From: Pyrus communis
Taxonomy: Eukaryota > Streptophyta > Magnoliopsida > Rosales > Rosaceae
DNA length: 64,000 bases
Direction: 5' to 3'
NCBI RefSeq assembly: GCF_963583255.1
Contig: NC_084803.1
Span: 15,821,428 to 15,885,427, forward strand
The position numbers were made by a program, and so were the translations under genes. The stretch's first letter is position 1, and each line of letters opens with the position of its first letter. Below, one piece after another: positions 37,301 through 48,317 of the stretch. The notes beneath the pieces are model-generated. The model did no database searches. It was given only the letters and a program-made list of their open reading frames with translations, and was not told the origin of the DNA.

Positions 37301-40300
37301 GATAGTCTTCATTCCTGACAAATACAGCAAAGACTGATCAAATTATTTATAAATTAAAAAAATAAAAACAACCCAATTGAAGAAATAACTATCAGAAGTA
37401 CAAGTATCATTATAAACTGACATGGAGAAAAATAGCAAAAAATGTGGTGAGGATCAATTACCCATGACCAATGTCTTAATCAGATGCTTACAATCATTGA
37501 CTTCCTTAGAATGTTCAACGGTGATCTGCAAATTCAAAACTGCCTGCAACAAAATGATATGACACAAAGTAAATTAAAAAAATATATATTGTGCCTCATG
37601 ATAACGGATAGCTATTTAACAAGGTTCTAAAAGGCACTTGGAGCTAGTTGGGAGGCGGGTAGGGGCATTGCGCCTGGGGGAACTAAGCGGAGGCCCAGGC
37701 GGTTTTTTATTTTAATCAATGTTTTAAAAGGCGAAAGCCTAAGGCGAGAGGCAAAGCCTCATGGGACCTAAAATTATTAATATATATTATATATACAATT
37801 ATACAATATAGTCGAATCAAACATTATACAAGAATAATCAACAATCAAATAAAAAAAATCTTCACTGTAGGTGAGAAACCCTAACTTTAAAACAAACGCC
37901 CCAACTAACACCTCAGGCGCGCCTCGACCACGCCTAGGTGATTTTAAGCCTACTCACACTGGGCAGAGGAGTTTTCCTCACCGCCCGCCTTGAAGGCTGC
38001 CTAGGCGCACCTCAAGGCTTGTTTTTCAAAACACTGATTTTAAGTAAATAAATTATATAACATATAAATAAGTGTACTTATACATAAAATAAATAAATAA
38101 AACATAATAGTCTTAGGAAACATAAATTGCAAAATAGAATGATATAAAATTATACAGTACTACAACATATTAAAAACATAGGGAAAAAGCATATAATCAG
38201 TGTTCAATTGTTCATACAAGTACCCAACAAGTATCTTGAAAACATAAAATGCAAAAAGGCAAGCTAGGCGGGCACCTAGGTGCTCTTTCTTATTTTTAAA
38301 ACACCTAGGGATTAATCGTGGCAGTGGCCAGCTACCTAGCACCTAGGCGGGGCCTTTTAGAACACTGCTATTTAATCAAGCAATCAAAGAAATGGATAAA
38401 TAGTAAGCAATGGAAGAATTTTCTTAATAAAGAAACGATCGTACTAAGATCAAAGGAAACAACTACGAGGTTGGTCATCAAGACCAAAACAAAAACAGAA
38501 AAAATACAGCTTACAAACTAGAGCATAGAAAACAACCCAGCACAAACAAACACCTAAAAGCCATTGGAGAGCAGCCGCTTTCCAGTCTAGCCTAATCAAA
38601 GAGAGAAATTCCCCTAAACTTTGAGGAAACAGAGGCCCAATGAGCAGCCAAAAACCAAACTCTGCTCCACAGCTCTGTGAAACCAGCTCCTTCAAAATCT
38701 TCAAAGATCCTTCTAGTTCTCTCCTTCCAAATGACCCAAATTATCGCATGAAACATACAACCCCACGACCTTGGCTTTCTTTCCCTCCCAAGGCAAAGCA
38801 TGAGCTTCACTAAGGGAGGGGCAATTCCTCAGGATTACCCATGTGATACCCATCTCCTTAACATCTTCAGCTACAAACTCAGAGTCACCGGACAATGCAA
38901 GAAAGTATGGTCTATCGATTTTAAATCAGATTTGCCAAGGATGGACCAGTAAGGGGATAAACTAGAATAGGGGCGCCTCCTTTGAACCATATTAATAAAA
39001 CTAATACGCATTGTGTTTCCATACAAAAACTGAATTGGTCTGATTTTCCAAATAATTACAGCAATACAAGCAGTTTCAAAACCTGTGCCGCTCTCAAATT
39101 TCCTTATAAATCCACTGGCTTATAATCCCTAATGGTAACCATATTTACTACCATTTTTTAACATCTTTACAAGTGCAACACATGATAAACCTATACCTAT
39201 CATTAAAAAGAAAACAAAAGTTTAAAACCTTAAACACAAAGTACTTTAGCATCAAATAAAGAGAGCGTGGGCAAGTGATACAAAGACAAAATATAAAGGG
39301 CAACTGGAAACCATAAAGGCATAAATGCACATAGAAACAGTATCTCAAAGAAAAGTTTGACAAAACTACCTGCACAGGGAGCTCAAGCTTTGACCTCAGA
39401 GTAGCACGGTCCTTTCCCTCCTCAGCCTCCTCCAGCAGCTATCAGGTAATATGAGACATGTCAGTATTGAAAAACAAGCAAGAAAGAAATAACAATCAAC
39501 CAAGATCAGACGGATTTCAGCAAATGCAAAGAACTGCACAAGCATCAACTTCCCCAAAGTTCAGGAGAGAGTGCTGACCAAGCCCGTTTAGCCAGAAATT
39601 GTAGTGTTTTTAATTTAACGACACTAAAGTTTGCTGGGTGGTACTAAAACAACGCTTCTCTTCAAAATGAGAAGTTTAAGGTCTTAGGTGGTGGGTAAAA
39701 AAAAAAAAGAAGTTAAAGTGTTCTGGAACTGTTTGGTGCTGGTCAGAGAGGACTCAAGAGAAGTCACTGAATCTTTGAAGATGTCAGGGGGCTGGAAGTG
39801 GAGGAGGTGTGGGATAAGGTTAGGTTTTGGGTGGCTCTTCGGGCTCATGTTTCTCCTGTCTTTAGGAACACATCCTATCTGATCTTGTTCGAGATTGGAA
39901 AGCTGTAGGGTGTGTTTGGAAGTGCTTTTAAATGACTGGCGCTTTTGATGAAAGTACTTTTGGAATCAATCTTTAGTAAAAATGCAAGTGAATTCTGGAA
40001 AAGCACTTGAAGTGCTTCCTACAAGAATCACGTAACTGGTGCTTCTTCCAAAATGCATTTCAAGTGCTTTTGGAACCTAAAACACTTTCAGCAAAAGCTC
40101 TTTCAGTCATTTTAAAAGCACTTCCAAATGAGCCTGCAATGTCATGATATTCTACTATATTAAGATCGATGTAGCTTAGTAAATTATGTATATTTTGACT
40201 GTATGATGGCACTTTATAAGTACAGTTCTTTGTTTTAGATTAAAGTTTCTTCTTTTCAAAAATCAACTGCCCCAAAACAGAATTAAATAAATAAATTATT

Positions 40301-43300
40301 TAAATACATTATCGAAAAACACATCTTTGTTTGACCACCAAACAGTATGAAATGCAACACGAAACTCTTTTACTCACATAAACCATACAAAGACGACACA
40401 CAAAAATATATGTTGACATAACTTAGCCCATCTGGCAATATGAAAGCTTTCACATGAAACAAAATTATCAACTAAACAAGATGCCCATGTGGTTAAGTAT
40501 ATAGAGCAATCAAAGATTACCTGAGGAATAGTGCTCTTGAAAGTACTAAATTTTCCAACAAAAGCATCCAATATACGCCCCTACAAAGAACCAAAATATT
40601 TATACGCTGAAGGAAAGAGAAAACTCGTACAATCAACCAATTCAGACCATTCTAGGAAAATAATTAGGCTGTAACTCAGACCAATAGAATTCGTGCTTCA
40701 TCCATAGATGGTTGGTCAACACCTTTCTCAAATATAGGCTCCACCTGCGTACAGTGTACCAAAAAAAACAATACATAAAACTGAATACCCCAAATGAAAA
40801 AAACAGACAATCTCTTGAAGAATAGAGTTAGCATATGCACCAGATTCAGCATCAAGCGAGCACAAGTAGTATGAATGCTAAGCGACAATGAAGCATCATG
40901 CATGTTGCTCGAAAACAAGTATATAATTCGGGATAACTGCAGCATAAAGGTAAGCTTGTTAGAAAATAGTGTGAATTTGTGATTTAAAAGTACGACGAGA
41001 AATTGTTCCAATAAACATCAAACATTAAGCAATCAAATAAAAAAGGAAAAGAAGTGCCAGATGGGGCACTGACCATCAAAGGAAGAATATAAAAGAAAAA
41101 CACAAAACCCTGTTGATTGATTTCACACTTTCTCAATCCTATAAAAGGAAGGTTACTTTGGATCATAAAAGTCTTATTGGGAAGCATACTCATAATGCTG
41201 GACAACGAATCTTAAACAAAGTTCATTTAAGGATTCAGGTTGAACCAACTTCTTTTAGATAGGAAACCAACCTTCAATGAAAAAATAAATTAAGTAAAAG
41301 GGAGTTGAGCAAGTTTGTCCACTAAGCAAAACACGTAGGGCAAACCAAATACAGACACAAGACTAGCAAACCAACCATCAACATAAAGCTCCCACCCATG
41401 AACTACTAAACCGTCATTCTTCTCTCACTTTGCAGAAGTGCAACAATCAAGTCAATATAGGTAATTCTCAGAATGCATAATTGAAGGCTGACAACTGGCC
41501 TAATTGAAGATGATGAAGAAGAGGTAAGACCGTCCAATATAAAGTGAACGAAAAGTTGTATATGAACGATCAAGCCTCATTAATGAGAAGACAGTGATGG
41601 AACAGCAGTCTGGTTTTATATTAGGCATAACACAATAGAAATACCTGTGACAAGGAGAGGTCCGCACGAACATGATGAACAATCTCTGCAAGTAGACTAT
41701 ATGCCAATGGCCTCAAGGTCTCAAAGCAGGCTCGACCACTTCCAACCAGAACCCTGAAAATGTTAAAGAAGATTCATAAAATTGGAACGGAAGTTAGCTA
41801 CAACAATATTATTACTTCTCTAAAATGGAATAGTTGTTTGCCGTCAGGCGAATTCCAGTTACAATTGGAACTGGTTAGCATATAGTGAAACAGTTGTTTT
41901 TAACTAAAACATGTCAGAGAAGAATTGACAAGTAAAAATATGGGGATGGACACTACAGTTCTGGTAAGTGCAAGGTTGAGATTGTTGCAAACTACAAAGA
42001 AGAAAAATGATGTTCAAATAGGAAGCAGATAAACGTTCTAAAAGCTTATATCTTAGCACATTCCATGACTCCACATAATAGGAAGCTAACCATTTATTTC
42101 TATTTCTCAGAAAAACTGCAAAATAAATCATTTCAATCTGATGGCAACCAAAATGTACTTTCTAGCATAAGACTGGTTAGGTGGAAGCAAAGATTCCCAT
42201 AAATATTAAAAGGGCGACCCGTATGCATCATGTGCCAAATGTTTTCTCTGGCCTGCCTCTGTCCTTAGCAGCAACATCTATGTACATCTCTCCAGCACAC
42301 AATGCTTATTGTTTAACCATGAATACATTACAGAGGAAATAAACACCGCTTGAAATCTTTTCTAAGAATATGTTAAAGGCTACTAACAAGAACATATCTT
42401 CTCCATTATATGAAGATATTGCATTTATCAAAGATTTCAATAAGTCGTCTGAAATAAAATTTCTGTATCATGGTTTTGGCAATTTAGAGGTCACCATATG
42501 ATTGAGCCAACAGTGTTACCTTTCCTCCAATAGTGTGTCAATCAGAGGAAATAAACCTCTCTTGAAATCTGTTCCAAGAACATGTTTTAAGGCTACTAAC
42601 AGTTCCTGCGCTCAACAATATATTGGTGATTCTGAATATAGTCATGGAAGAAGAAGAAAAGGATACAAGTGGAGAAAAAATAAATTAGAGACAAGAATAC
42701 TTACCTTTCTAATCGATACAGAATCTGAACATGTAACAAGCAAATTGACTATACTTTTACATATGCTTTCCTCATGGGGCCTGATATAATCAGCAAAGCT
42801 CTTCAACAGATATGTTAAAAATGAAACTGTCTGCAATAGAAGAGAAACAAACTAGTAAACAACTAATGAAGAAAGCACTGATGGGTGGACAAAAACATGA
42901 AATTAACATAAGGCTACAAGGATACGTAAGAAACAACAGTGCCCCGCTCACAGAATTTAATACATATAAATTTAGCCTAAAACACCTGCTTACCTTCACC
43001 TGTGCACCCTTCAACTCAATGAAATGAGTCCTCAAATGCAGAGGAACTTTTTCAGGGCCAGGAACAGATATAGCAGCAACCATCAAAGGCAAGAGGTGAG
43101 GAATATTGGTCTGCACGAGTCGACTATACAACTGAAACAAAAACATGACCACCAGGGGACTCTCAGTAATTATCTTGAAAGAACGGGTACTAGGGTTAAG
43201 TTGCCCACCCCCAGCATACCCACTACCACCAATACTACCGCCAATACCACCACCGATACTACCACCTCCAATACCACCACTCAATGATTGATCTGAAGAA

Positions 43301-44156
43301 GTATCCATCGGCTTAATATCTTCCACGCCCACCGCCCCATTTTCAAAGAAATGGTTGACAGTCAATTTAAAGTTCTGGTAAACCTTGCAAACAAAGTCCA
43401 AGAATGGCTGAACTTCATTTTCCAGAGTCGGCCTGAAGTTCCTGAGGAGGTCAAAGATTATACGGATACATATTAAACCATTCTCTTCGTTGTCAGTGGT
43501 TAATACATGCATTGCAACCTTCAAGAGCTCCTGGACAAAAGGACGGAGTACTTCACTGTGGGGGAGACGATTGAGAATCTCCACCACAATATTCCGGAGC
43601 TTGTGTTCGGGATTGTCAGTAAACTGTGGCTTTGTAATTTTCTCAAGAATCATGGAAAATGCCTTAAAGTAGCATTTTAGAAAATTCAAGTACTCCGCCG
43701 TGTGTGCAATCTCTAGGCTGTCCCGAACCTCCATTGCCATCTGAAGCCTTGCCTGTATTGCTGTTCCAAATAAAAAGAAACTATAACATCTTGAAGACCC
43801 ATCAATCAAACTTGGTTGCATAAAAAATTAAATCAAAATTAAGCTTTATTTATCATAGTTAATCGGGTCCGAAAACGAAGGCCGTGTTTGGTTTACTGGA
43901 CATGCACTAACGGAAAAATAATTAAAATTTCCAGTGTTTTGGACTTCAATGCACAGGACGACGAATTTTTCTCAATTTACAATGGTTCGTTCGATAAAAT
44001 TCAATAAAATTATAACTAAAGAAGGCTTAAAAGTTCAAAAACATAGTTGAATTATGCTTCACAGACACACACACACACACAGAGGAAAGAGAAAGTACGG
44101 AGGTCGGGCTCGACGAGACGCCGAGCATGTTGCTCGAAATTCTGAACAGGACTCAT
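20489..44156 (-). CDS. TRA1: TRA1/TRRAP: scaffold pseudokinase of SAGA and NuA4
   Basis: Thirty-five coding exons join in one frame, giving about 3,949 residues, close to plant TRA1 proteins. The start MSPVQNFEQHARRLVEPDL (exon 1) runs into PIQARLQMAMEVRDS across the first intron. Residues ~30-2600 are helical HEAT/TPR-type repeats; ~2600-3300 is the FAT region; a Ser/Gly/Gln-rich linker lies near 3235-3350; ~3430-3790 is the PI3K-like domain; 3917-3949 is the FATC tail ending CMMDPTWHPWF. Where active PIKKs have GDRH and DFG, this protein has GGRSPNKIL (3719-3727) and QTDF (3737-3740). Catalytic residues are thus lost, as in all TRRAP/Tra1. The protein recruits histone acetyltransferase complexes to DNA-bound activators in the nucleus. 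The gene appears intact; introns carry several transposons. Confidence 0.97.
22289..22343. repeat. (TA)n(GA)n microsatellite in TRA1 intron
   Basis: A run of TA followed by about 20 GA dinucleotides, in the intron between exons 32 and 33, close to the splice donor of exon 32 on the minus strand. Confidence 0.95.
24921..25093. mobile_element. Small MITE in TRA1 intron
   Basis: A 173-bp element with ~40-bp inverted ends: ATGAGAAACGCTAAGGAGAC at the left and GTCTCCTTAGCATTTCTCAT at the right. AAAAC flanks it directly on both sides (24916-24920, 25094-25098). It lies in the intron between exons 27 and 28. The superfamily is uncertain because the duplication is only 5 bp. Confidence 0.8.
28185..28292 (+). 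repeat. Possible tRNA-derived SINE fragment
   Basis: Has an A-box-like TAGTCTAGTGGCA and, about 45 bp later, a B-box-like TGAGTTCAAAATC, the spacing of a pol III internal promoter. It lies in the TRA1 intron between exons 24 and 25. The 3' tail is not defined, so this is a weak call. Confidence 0.4.
31832..32061 (-). other. TRA1: Predicted GC-AG intron of TRA1
   Basis: Exon 18 must end ...GTGCAG to keep frame with the next exon (VKESKW...). The following bases are GCACGT, so the donor is GC rather than GT. Using the nearest GT, four bases on, would shift the frame. GC-AG introns are a known minor class. The acceptor TTTGAAATGCAG is normal. Confidence 0.75.
37620..38367. mobile_element. hAT MITE, CCTAGGCG family, with nested element
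   Basis: Starts CAAGGTTCTAAAAGGC and ends GCCTTTTAGAACACTG, flanked by the exact 8-bp duplication CTATTTAA (37612-37619, 38368-38375). It is a second intact copy of the family at 14567-15067, but longer. The extra sequence (about 37720-38037) has its own inverted ends (ATGTTTTAAAAGGCG and CTTGTTTTTCAAAACACT) with AAGCCT/AGGCTT words, a separate element inserted within it. The element sits in the 1.8-kb TRA1 intron between exons 9 and 10. Confidence 0.82.
38450..39050 (-). pseudogene. LINE reverse-transcriptase 3' fragment in TRA1 intron
   Basis: Minus-strand translation in shifting frames gives RISFINMVQRRRPYSSLSP, then SDLKSIDHTFLHCPV, the zf-RVT zinc-binding region at the C-terminus of plant LINE/RNase H-like ORF2. 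The later phrase AIIWVIWKERTRRIFEDF is the usual sequence after it. One Cys of the finger is replaced (WSILGK). Frameshifts and stops make it dead. It has the same strand as TRA1 and is removed with the intron. Confidence 0.82.
39905..40137. mobile_element. TIR MITE in TRA1 intron
   Basis: The left end GTGTTTGGAAGTGCTTTTAA is repeated inverted at the right as TTTTAAAAGCACTTCCAAAT. GTGCTT/AAGCAC words recur inside. It resembles hAT-type MITEs common in plant introns. No clean target duplication could be read. Confidence 0.7.
43189..43290 (-). repeat. TRA1: Glycine-codon repeat in TRA1 exon 2
   Basis: Repeated GGT-type codons encode a run of the form GGIGGGSIGGGIGG (about residues 177-210) between helical-repeat segments. 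It is in frame. It probably forms a flexible loop and is prone to length change. Confidence 0.85.
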
Positions 44157-44901
44157 GAGCTCTGAATCACAGGCACAAACCACAGAAAAACCCCAGCGTT
44201 CCCGGGAAGAAACCCAAAACGCAGAGGTCCGAGACTCCAATCCCCGCAAATTCCAAATGAAACTGCTTCTGCCGCGCGACTACCTCCTGCTTCTTCCACT
44301 CCAAGTACCACACTCGAAGCAAAACCCGAAGCTCCCCTACTTGCTGCAGTGGCTGAAATAAAAGGGAACGCAGAAAAATTGGGGATTCAATTTGAGTGTT
44401 TGGGAAATTAGGGTTTAGGAAATTGGTGGGAGCTGTGGTGATCGTTCTAATTTCTGTAATGGTTTAAGTTATTTACGGTGACAGTGTCTGTGTATTCTCT
44501 CGCTCGCAAAGACTCGGGTCTTTCGGTGAGGACTCGAGACATGGGGGGAACCGCGCTAAGTGGTCTTTTCGGGACGAAAGGCCATTTTATATTGTCGCTT
44601 GTCGAAATTCTGGACCGTTGAAGGCCCAAACACTTGGATGTGGCCCATATGGATCTTCTTTGTTTGACCACTTTTAAATATAAAAAATTAAAAAAATTAA
44701 TATCAAATTGGCCAATATTTTCAGATGATCATGCTTCCTAACACTTGGTTTGTGAGATTAAGCATATATCCAAATTATAAGACTATATTTTGGAGTAGGA
44801 TAATATTTTACTTTAAAGGTGGACAAAACTTATCCCAATAGCAGGTGATATTATAGTTGTTTTTTTAATTGCATTTATATTTTTACTTCTATATAATTAA
44901 A
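44157..44901. other. TRA1 5' leader and promoter region
   Basis: Upstream of the TRA1 start codon. GC content is higher over 44157-44640 than in the surrounding spacer. No TATA box is evident on the minus strand, as is usual for housekeeping genes. ORFs here are chance. Confidence 0.5.
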
Positions 44902-45366
44902 GAGTAAATTGTAGCAATGGTTCTTTAATTTTAACTTAATTAGAGTAATGATCTCTTAACTAAAAATCAATTACCATTGGTCCCTCAACTCATCAAAACA
45001 TGCAGATATGATCCCTCAACTAAAAATGCATTACCATTGGCTCTTCAATTTTAATTCAACTGGGAAAATAGTCCTTCAACTTTAACCCAATTAGAGCAAT
45101 AGTCCCTCAACTCTAACTCAATTGTAGCAGTGATCCTTCCAACATAACTCATTTTGATAAAATTCTGATGAAGTTGACAAAAATGACCACAAATACACGT
45201 TTTGATGAGTTGAGAGATCCAATTGTAGCAATGATCCTTCCAACATAACGTATTTTGACAAGATTCTAACGAAGTTGACAAAAATGATCATAGCTACACA
45301 TTTTGATGAGTTGAGGAACCAATGATAATGAATTTTTAGTTGAAAAATCATTACTACAATTTACTC
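44902..45366. mobile_element. TIR element, 'GTAGCAATGG' family, intact ends
   Basis: Begins GAGTAAATTGTAGCAATGG and ends inverted CATTACTACAATTTACTC. The flanks are ATAATTAAA and ATAACTAAA (9 bp, one mismatch), which suggests a Mutator-type duplication. The interior is made of repeated phrases (CAACTTTAACCCAATTAGAG, CCATTGGTCCCTCAACTCAT, GATCCTTCCAACATAAC) in direct and inverted order. A relative is at 6898-7345. Confidence 0.7.
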
Positions 45367-47330
45367 ATAACTAAAAGATGATTCTCTATTTCCTTATTTG
45401 TACTGTTTGTTTCTTTCCTCTTTTTTCTTCGTCTTATTTTTCTCTTTATCTCTCTTTGTTCTCCTTGCTGCTTGTGTTACCTCCTTCTTCGTGGTTTTCT
45501 CTCTCTTTCTCCGATTACTACCCACCGATGGGTCGGTTCAATCCGAGGCTCATATCGATATTGGTGTAACTCCACTCCTCTTCTTCGATAGTTTAGCCTT
45601 AACTTAAGGTGTGGCCCAGAGGAATTCGTAGCACATTTTGTAGCTGTGAATTGCCTCGAGGTTGGTAGAAGTTTTTAAGAGTTTTTATCACTAGTGGAGA
45701 AGATCACATTTTTTTCATGAAAAGTTATTTTCAAAAAATGAAGCATGAAATCGACGTTTTAAAAGTTTTACATGAGATAAAACTTCATATTTTTTTCAAC
45801 TACTGAATTATTAGACTTGGTAACAGAACCCTTTAATCTATAAAACCATTATCAGGGAGTAGGCTTGCAAATGCTGTCAGTCCTTTTGTTCTTGGTTGGA
45901 TGTGAGTTTGGCTTCATTTTTTTTCAACATACCTTAGTGCATACAATTTAGTGCTCCAGAACATGAGAATATAAGTGCTTCAAGGTGTGTTTACGATTTA
46001 GGAAATATAAGCACTTTAAAGCACGATTGTCCATTTGTCCTGATGTTACTAATCAGTATAGGCTTATGACACAAAGCCTAAACATGTTCAATAAAACTGC
46101 CTAGAAAATGAAAATGTAACTTAAAATGTTTTTGGCCTTTGATTTTCGTAAACGATGGGGAATCAGGTCGAGTCTCATTGCAACGGTCTTTTCTTTGTTT
46201 TTTCGAAGTTCATATATCTTTACATGCAGATAATAACTTCATTTTTTTCTCAACTCGGTTCCGGTGTTTTCACGATGATGTTAAAAATAAACATAAAATA
46301 GCAAGTAGTCATTTATCGCAATGGTAGAACGATGTTGAGTCATTATATGACGGCATAAGTTCAAAACTAGTCGGTAACAAATCTAACAAAATCTATCGTT
46401 TGACAAAAAAAAATTAAATAAATAAAATATGCATTTGCACTTTGGATGTGGATTAATTGTGGGATGTATGTAGAGTGTGTGTGGGGTGTGAGGTTATTAT
46501 GGAATATGTGAACGTATTAGGATAATTTTTTTAAAAAAGTGTGATGTATTAAGTATGTAGATTGCAAAATGTATGCAACAATATGTGAGTGAGTGTTAAC
46601 AAAATGACCCTGAAACTAAAATTAATAATCAAATGTTTGGAGGCAGGTAAAATGCGACCAAAAATATTATTTTATTCCCTTCCCGTATTTGGTAATCAAA
46701 ATTTATTTGAGTTTACCAATGGTATTATTGTGTTAGATGCTTTTCCAAGTAGAAGGAAAATTCCCAAGGAGAGCCAAGGATGTGAATCTTCCCTCCCCTC
46801 ACGAGTACAATTTTATTTATAGACAACACTGTCCATATGACGTTTGTTAATGTATTTATACCAAAATTATTGTATATGTATAAGTTTTGTCTCTACATAG
46901 AGAACATTTGATCAATGGTTATTCCGGAGAATAAGGAATTAAGGATATAAAAAATAATAGCGTTTATTAAGTATGACACAATTTAAGAAGTGTGCAATAT
47001 CCATCCGAGGGTACACATTGAATTTTGTTTAGCAAAAAGGATGGAAGCCCAAGTTCTTGCTAGAAGTTAACTAACAAAATGATCAAGATGGTCCAACCAC
47101 ACGTGTCAACTTCAATTAACAAAATTCAGTGAAGTGAACGCCAAGGAAACAAAACCCCCCATATGATCATTTTTCTTAACTTCCTTTAAGTAAAGCTAAT
47201 CTCACACCACACCATCCGTTTCCAACGACCTCCTCTTGCAGCTATAGCTCCCCGTTTTGAAATTTTTATTAAGAGGACCTTCACTCATTAACTCCACCAT
47301 TAGCATCTATCCTTAATTAGTTTGCCAACC
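45367..47330. other. Spacer upstream of the WEB gene
   Basis: About 2 kb, AT-rich, with a CT-rich stretch at 45380-45530. A possible tRNA-derived SINE lies at 46302-46412. No gene is supported. The last few hundred bases are the presumed WEB promoter. Confidence 0.5.
46302..46412 (+). repeat. Possible Au-type SINE
   Basis: A-box-like TCGCAATGGTAGAACGA near 46316 and B-box-like AAGTTCAAAACTAG near 46357, then a 3' end TTTGACAAAAAAAAA. The layout (tRNA-like head, short body, short A/T tail) fits plant Au-like SINEs. The family assignment is from memory of its general look. Confidence 0.45.
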
Positions 47331-48317
47331 ATGAACGCCGACGAGAGTAAATTGGTTGTCATGGGCCGGGCAGAGATCGACACCCGAGCGCCTTTCAAGT
47401 CCGTCAAAGAAGCAGTCATGTTGTTCGGGGAAAGAGTTTTGGTCGGAGAAATATATGCCAAGCAGCTCAAAGAGGTAAGCTAGCTTTTCCCTTTAAATAT
47501 TTTTGTATTTCTTATAATTAATATGGTATCAGAGCCTTTGCTAAACGTGGTGAGAACCCTTTGTTCCTGGGTCTCTCCGCACTCTAAGTTCTCCATGCAC
47601 CCATAGGGCATGTACTAAAACCGTTCCTCCGAAACCCACCCACCAGTCCGATCATGTCACCCATTTTTTCATGTCAACCACTGACCAGAAACCCATCACC
47701 ATTAAACCACTTTGCTTGAATTTTCATTTCTCAACGTACAACTTTTTGTCACATATTGTAAATTTATAATGTATTATTATTTTCTATGTCAGATCGGAGC
47801 TGCAGTGTCCAATGATACTACTAATGGAGATGCTGCTCAGTCAAGAATCGAGGTCTTAACAGCTGAGCTCGAAGAAACAAAGAAAAGTCTTCAGAAAGTT
47901 AGAGAAGAAAACAAGTCAATGGCATATTGCATCAAGTCACTCAGAGAAGATCTTGACCGTTCAAAACAAGAGCTGCACAAGTACTTGAAGGCAAGAGAGT
48001 TTGATGATCAGAAGCACCGAGTAGATCCTGAGATTGAAGAAGATTTTAAGTTCATTGCGGACAGAGACACGAAGTTCGAAAACAAGACAATGTTGAGCCA
48101 AGAGGCTAAGGAGTTTGTGCAGAAGAAAAGATATGTGAAGTTTGCAAGTCCTGCTTCGTTGGCTCAGGTTATTGTTAACAAGGAAGGGTCGCATGAGGGA
48201 TATGGAAACCCTAGTTCGGTCAGGAGGACAAATAAGAAGAAGCCTTTGATGCCTATGATTGGGTGGCTTTTTTCAAAAAATAAGGCAAGTCAAGAAGGTG
48301 GGTCTTCAAGAGCCTAA
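47331..48317 (+). CDS. WEB-family coiled-coil protein (small type)
   Basis: Two exons, 47331-47474 and 47793-48317, join in frame with GT-AG borders to give 222 residues. The N-terminus has the WEB-family signature [20 protein letters not shown] (about residues 16-35). Residues 67-117 are a clear coiled coil (heptads of Leu/Ile with Glu/Lys). A basic C-terminus carries [20 protein letters not shown] proteins (weak chloroplast movement under blue light) act in light-driven chloroplast positioning. This short form is most like Arabidopsis At1g75720 by memory, and its own role is not established. AATAAA at about 48558. The gene appears intact. Confidence 0.88.
47520..47560 (+). repeat. LTR-retrotransposon PBS-like sequence in WEB intron
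   Basis: ATGGTATCAGAGCCTTTGCT inside the intron contains TGGTATCAGAGCC, the tRNA-Met primer-binding motif seen just after the 5' LTR of many plant elements. No LTR or ORF flanks it, so it is at most a relic. Confidence 0.5.

Larger units (their letters stand above)
20489..44156 (-). other. TRA1: TRA1 exon map (35 coding exons)
   Basis: Exons in transcript order: 44156-44099, 43760-42994, 42830-42705, 42605-42520, 41753-41645, 40936-40841, 40744-40682, 40580-40521, 39438-39370, 37543-37462, 37314-37262, 37183-37085, 37010-35778, 35187-34183, 34110-33775, 33407-33149, 33050-32828, 32437-32062, 31831-31682, 31600-31379, 31235-31014, 30594-29941, 29546-29289, 29182-28835, 27961-27552, 27476-27050, 26675-25377, 24812-24552, 24368-24078, 23981-23511, 23342-22911, 22658-22380, 21785-21234, 21146-20793, 20608-20489. 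Lengths sum to 11,850 bases. Every junction keeps phase and all introns are GT-AG, except the one after exon 18, which needs a GC donor. Borders were set by eye from frame continuity and splice dinucleotides. Confidence 0.88.

Noticed and set aside
44155..44361. Plus-strand ORF opposite TRA1 exon 1
   Set aside because: It is a shadow of the TRA1 first exon and leader; the minus-strand reading continues perfectly into exon 2.
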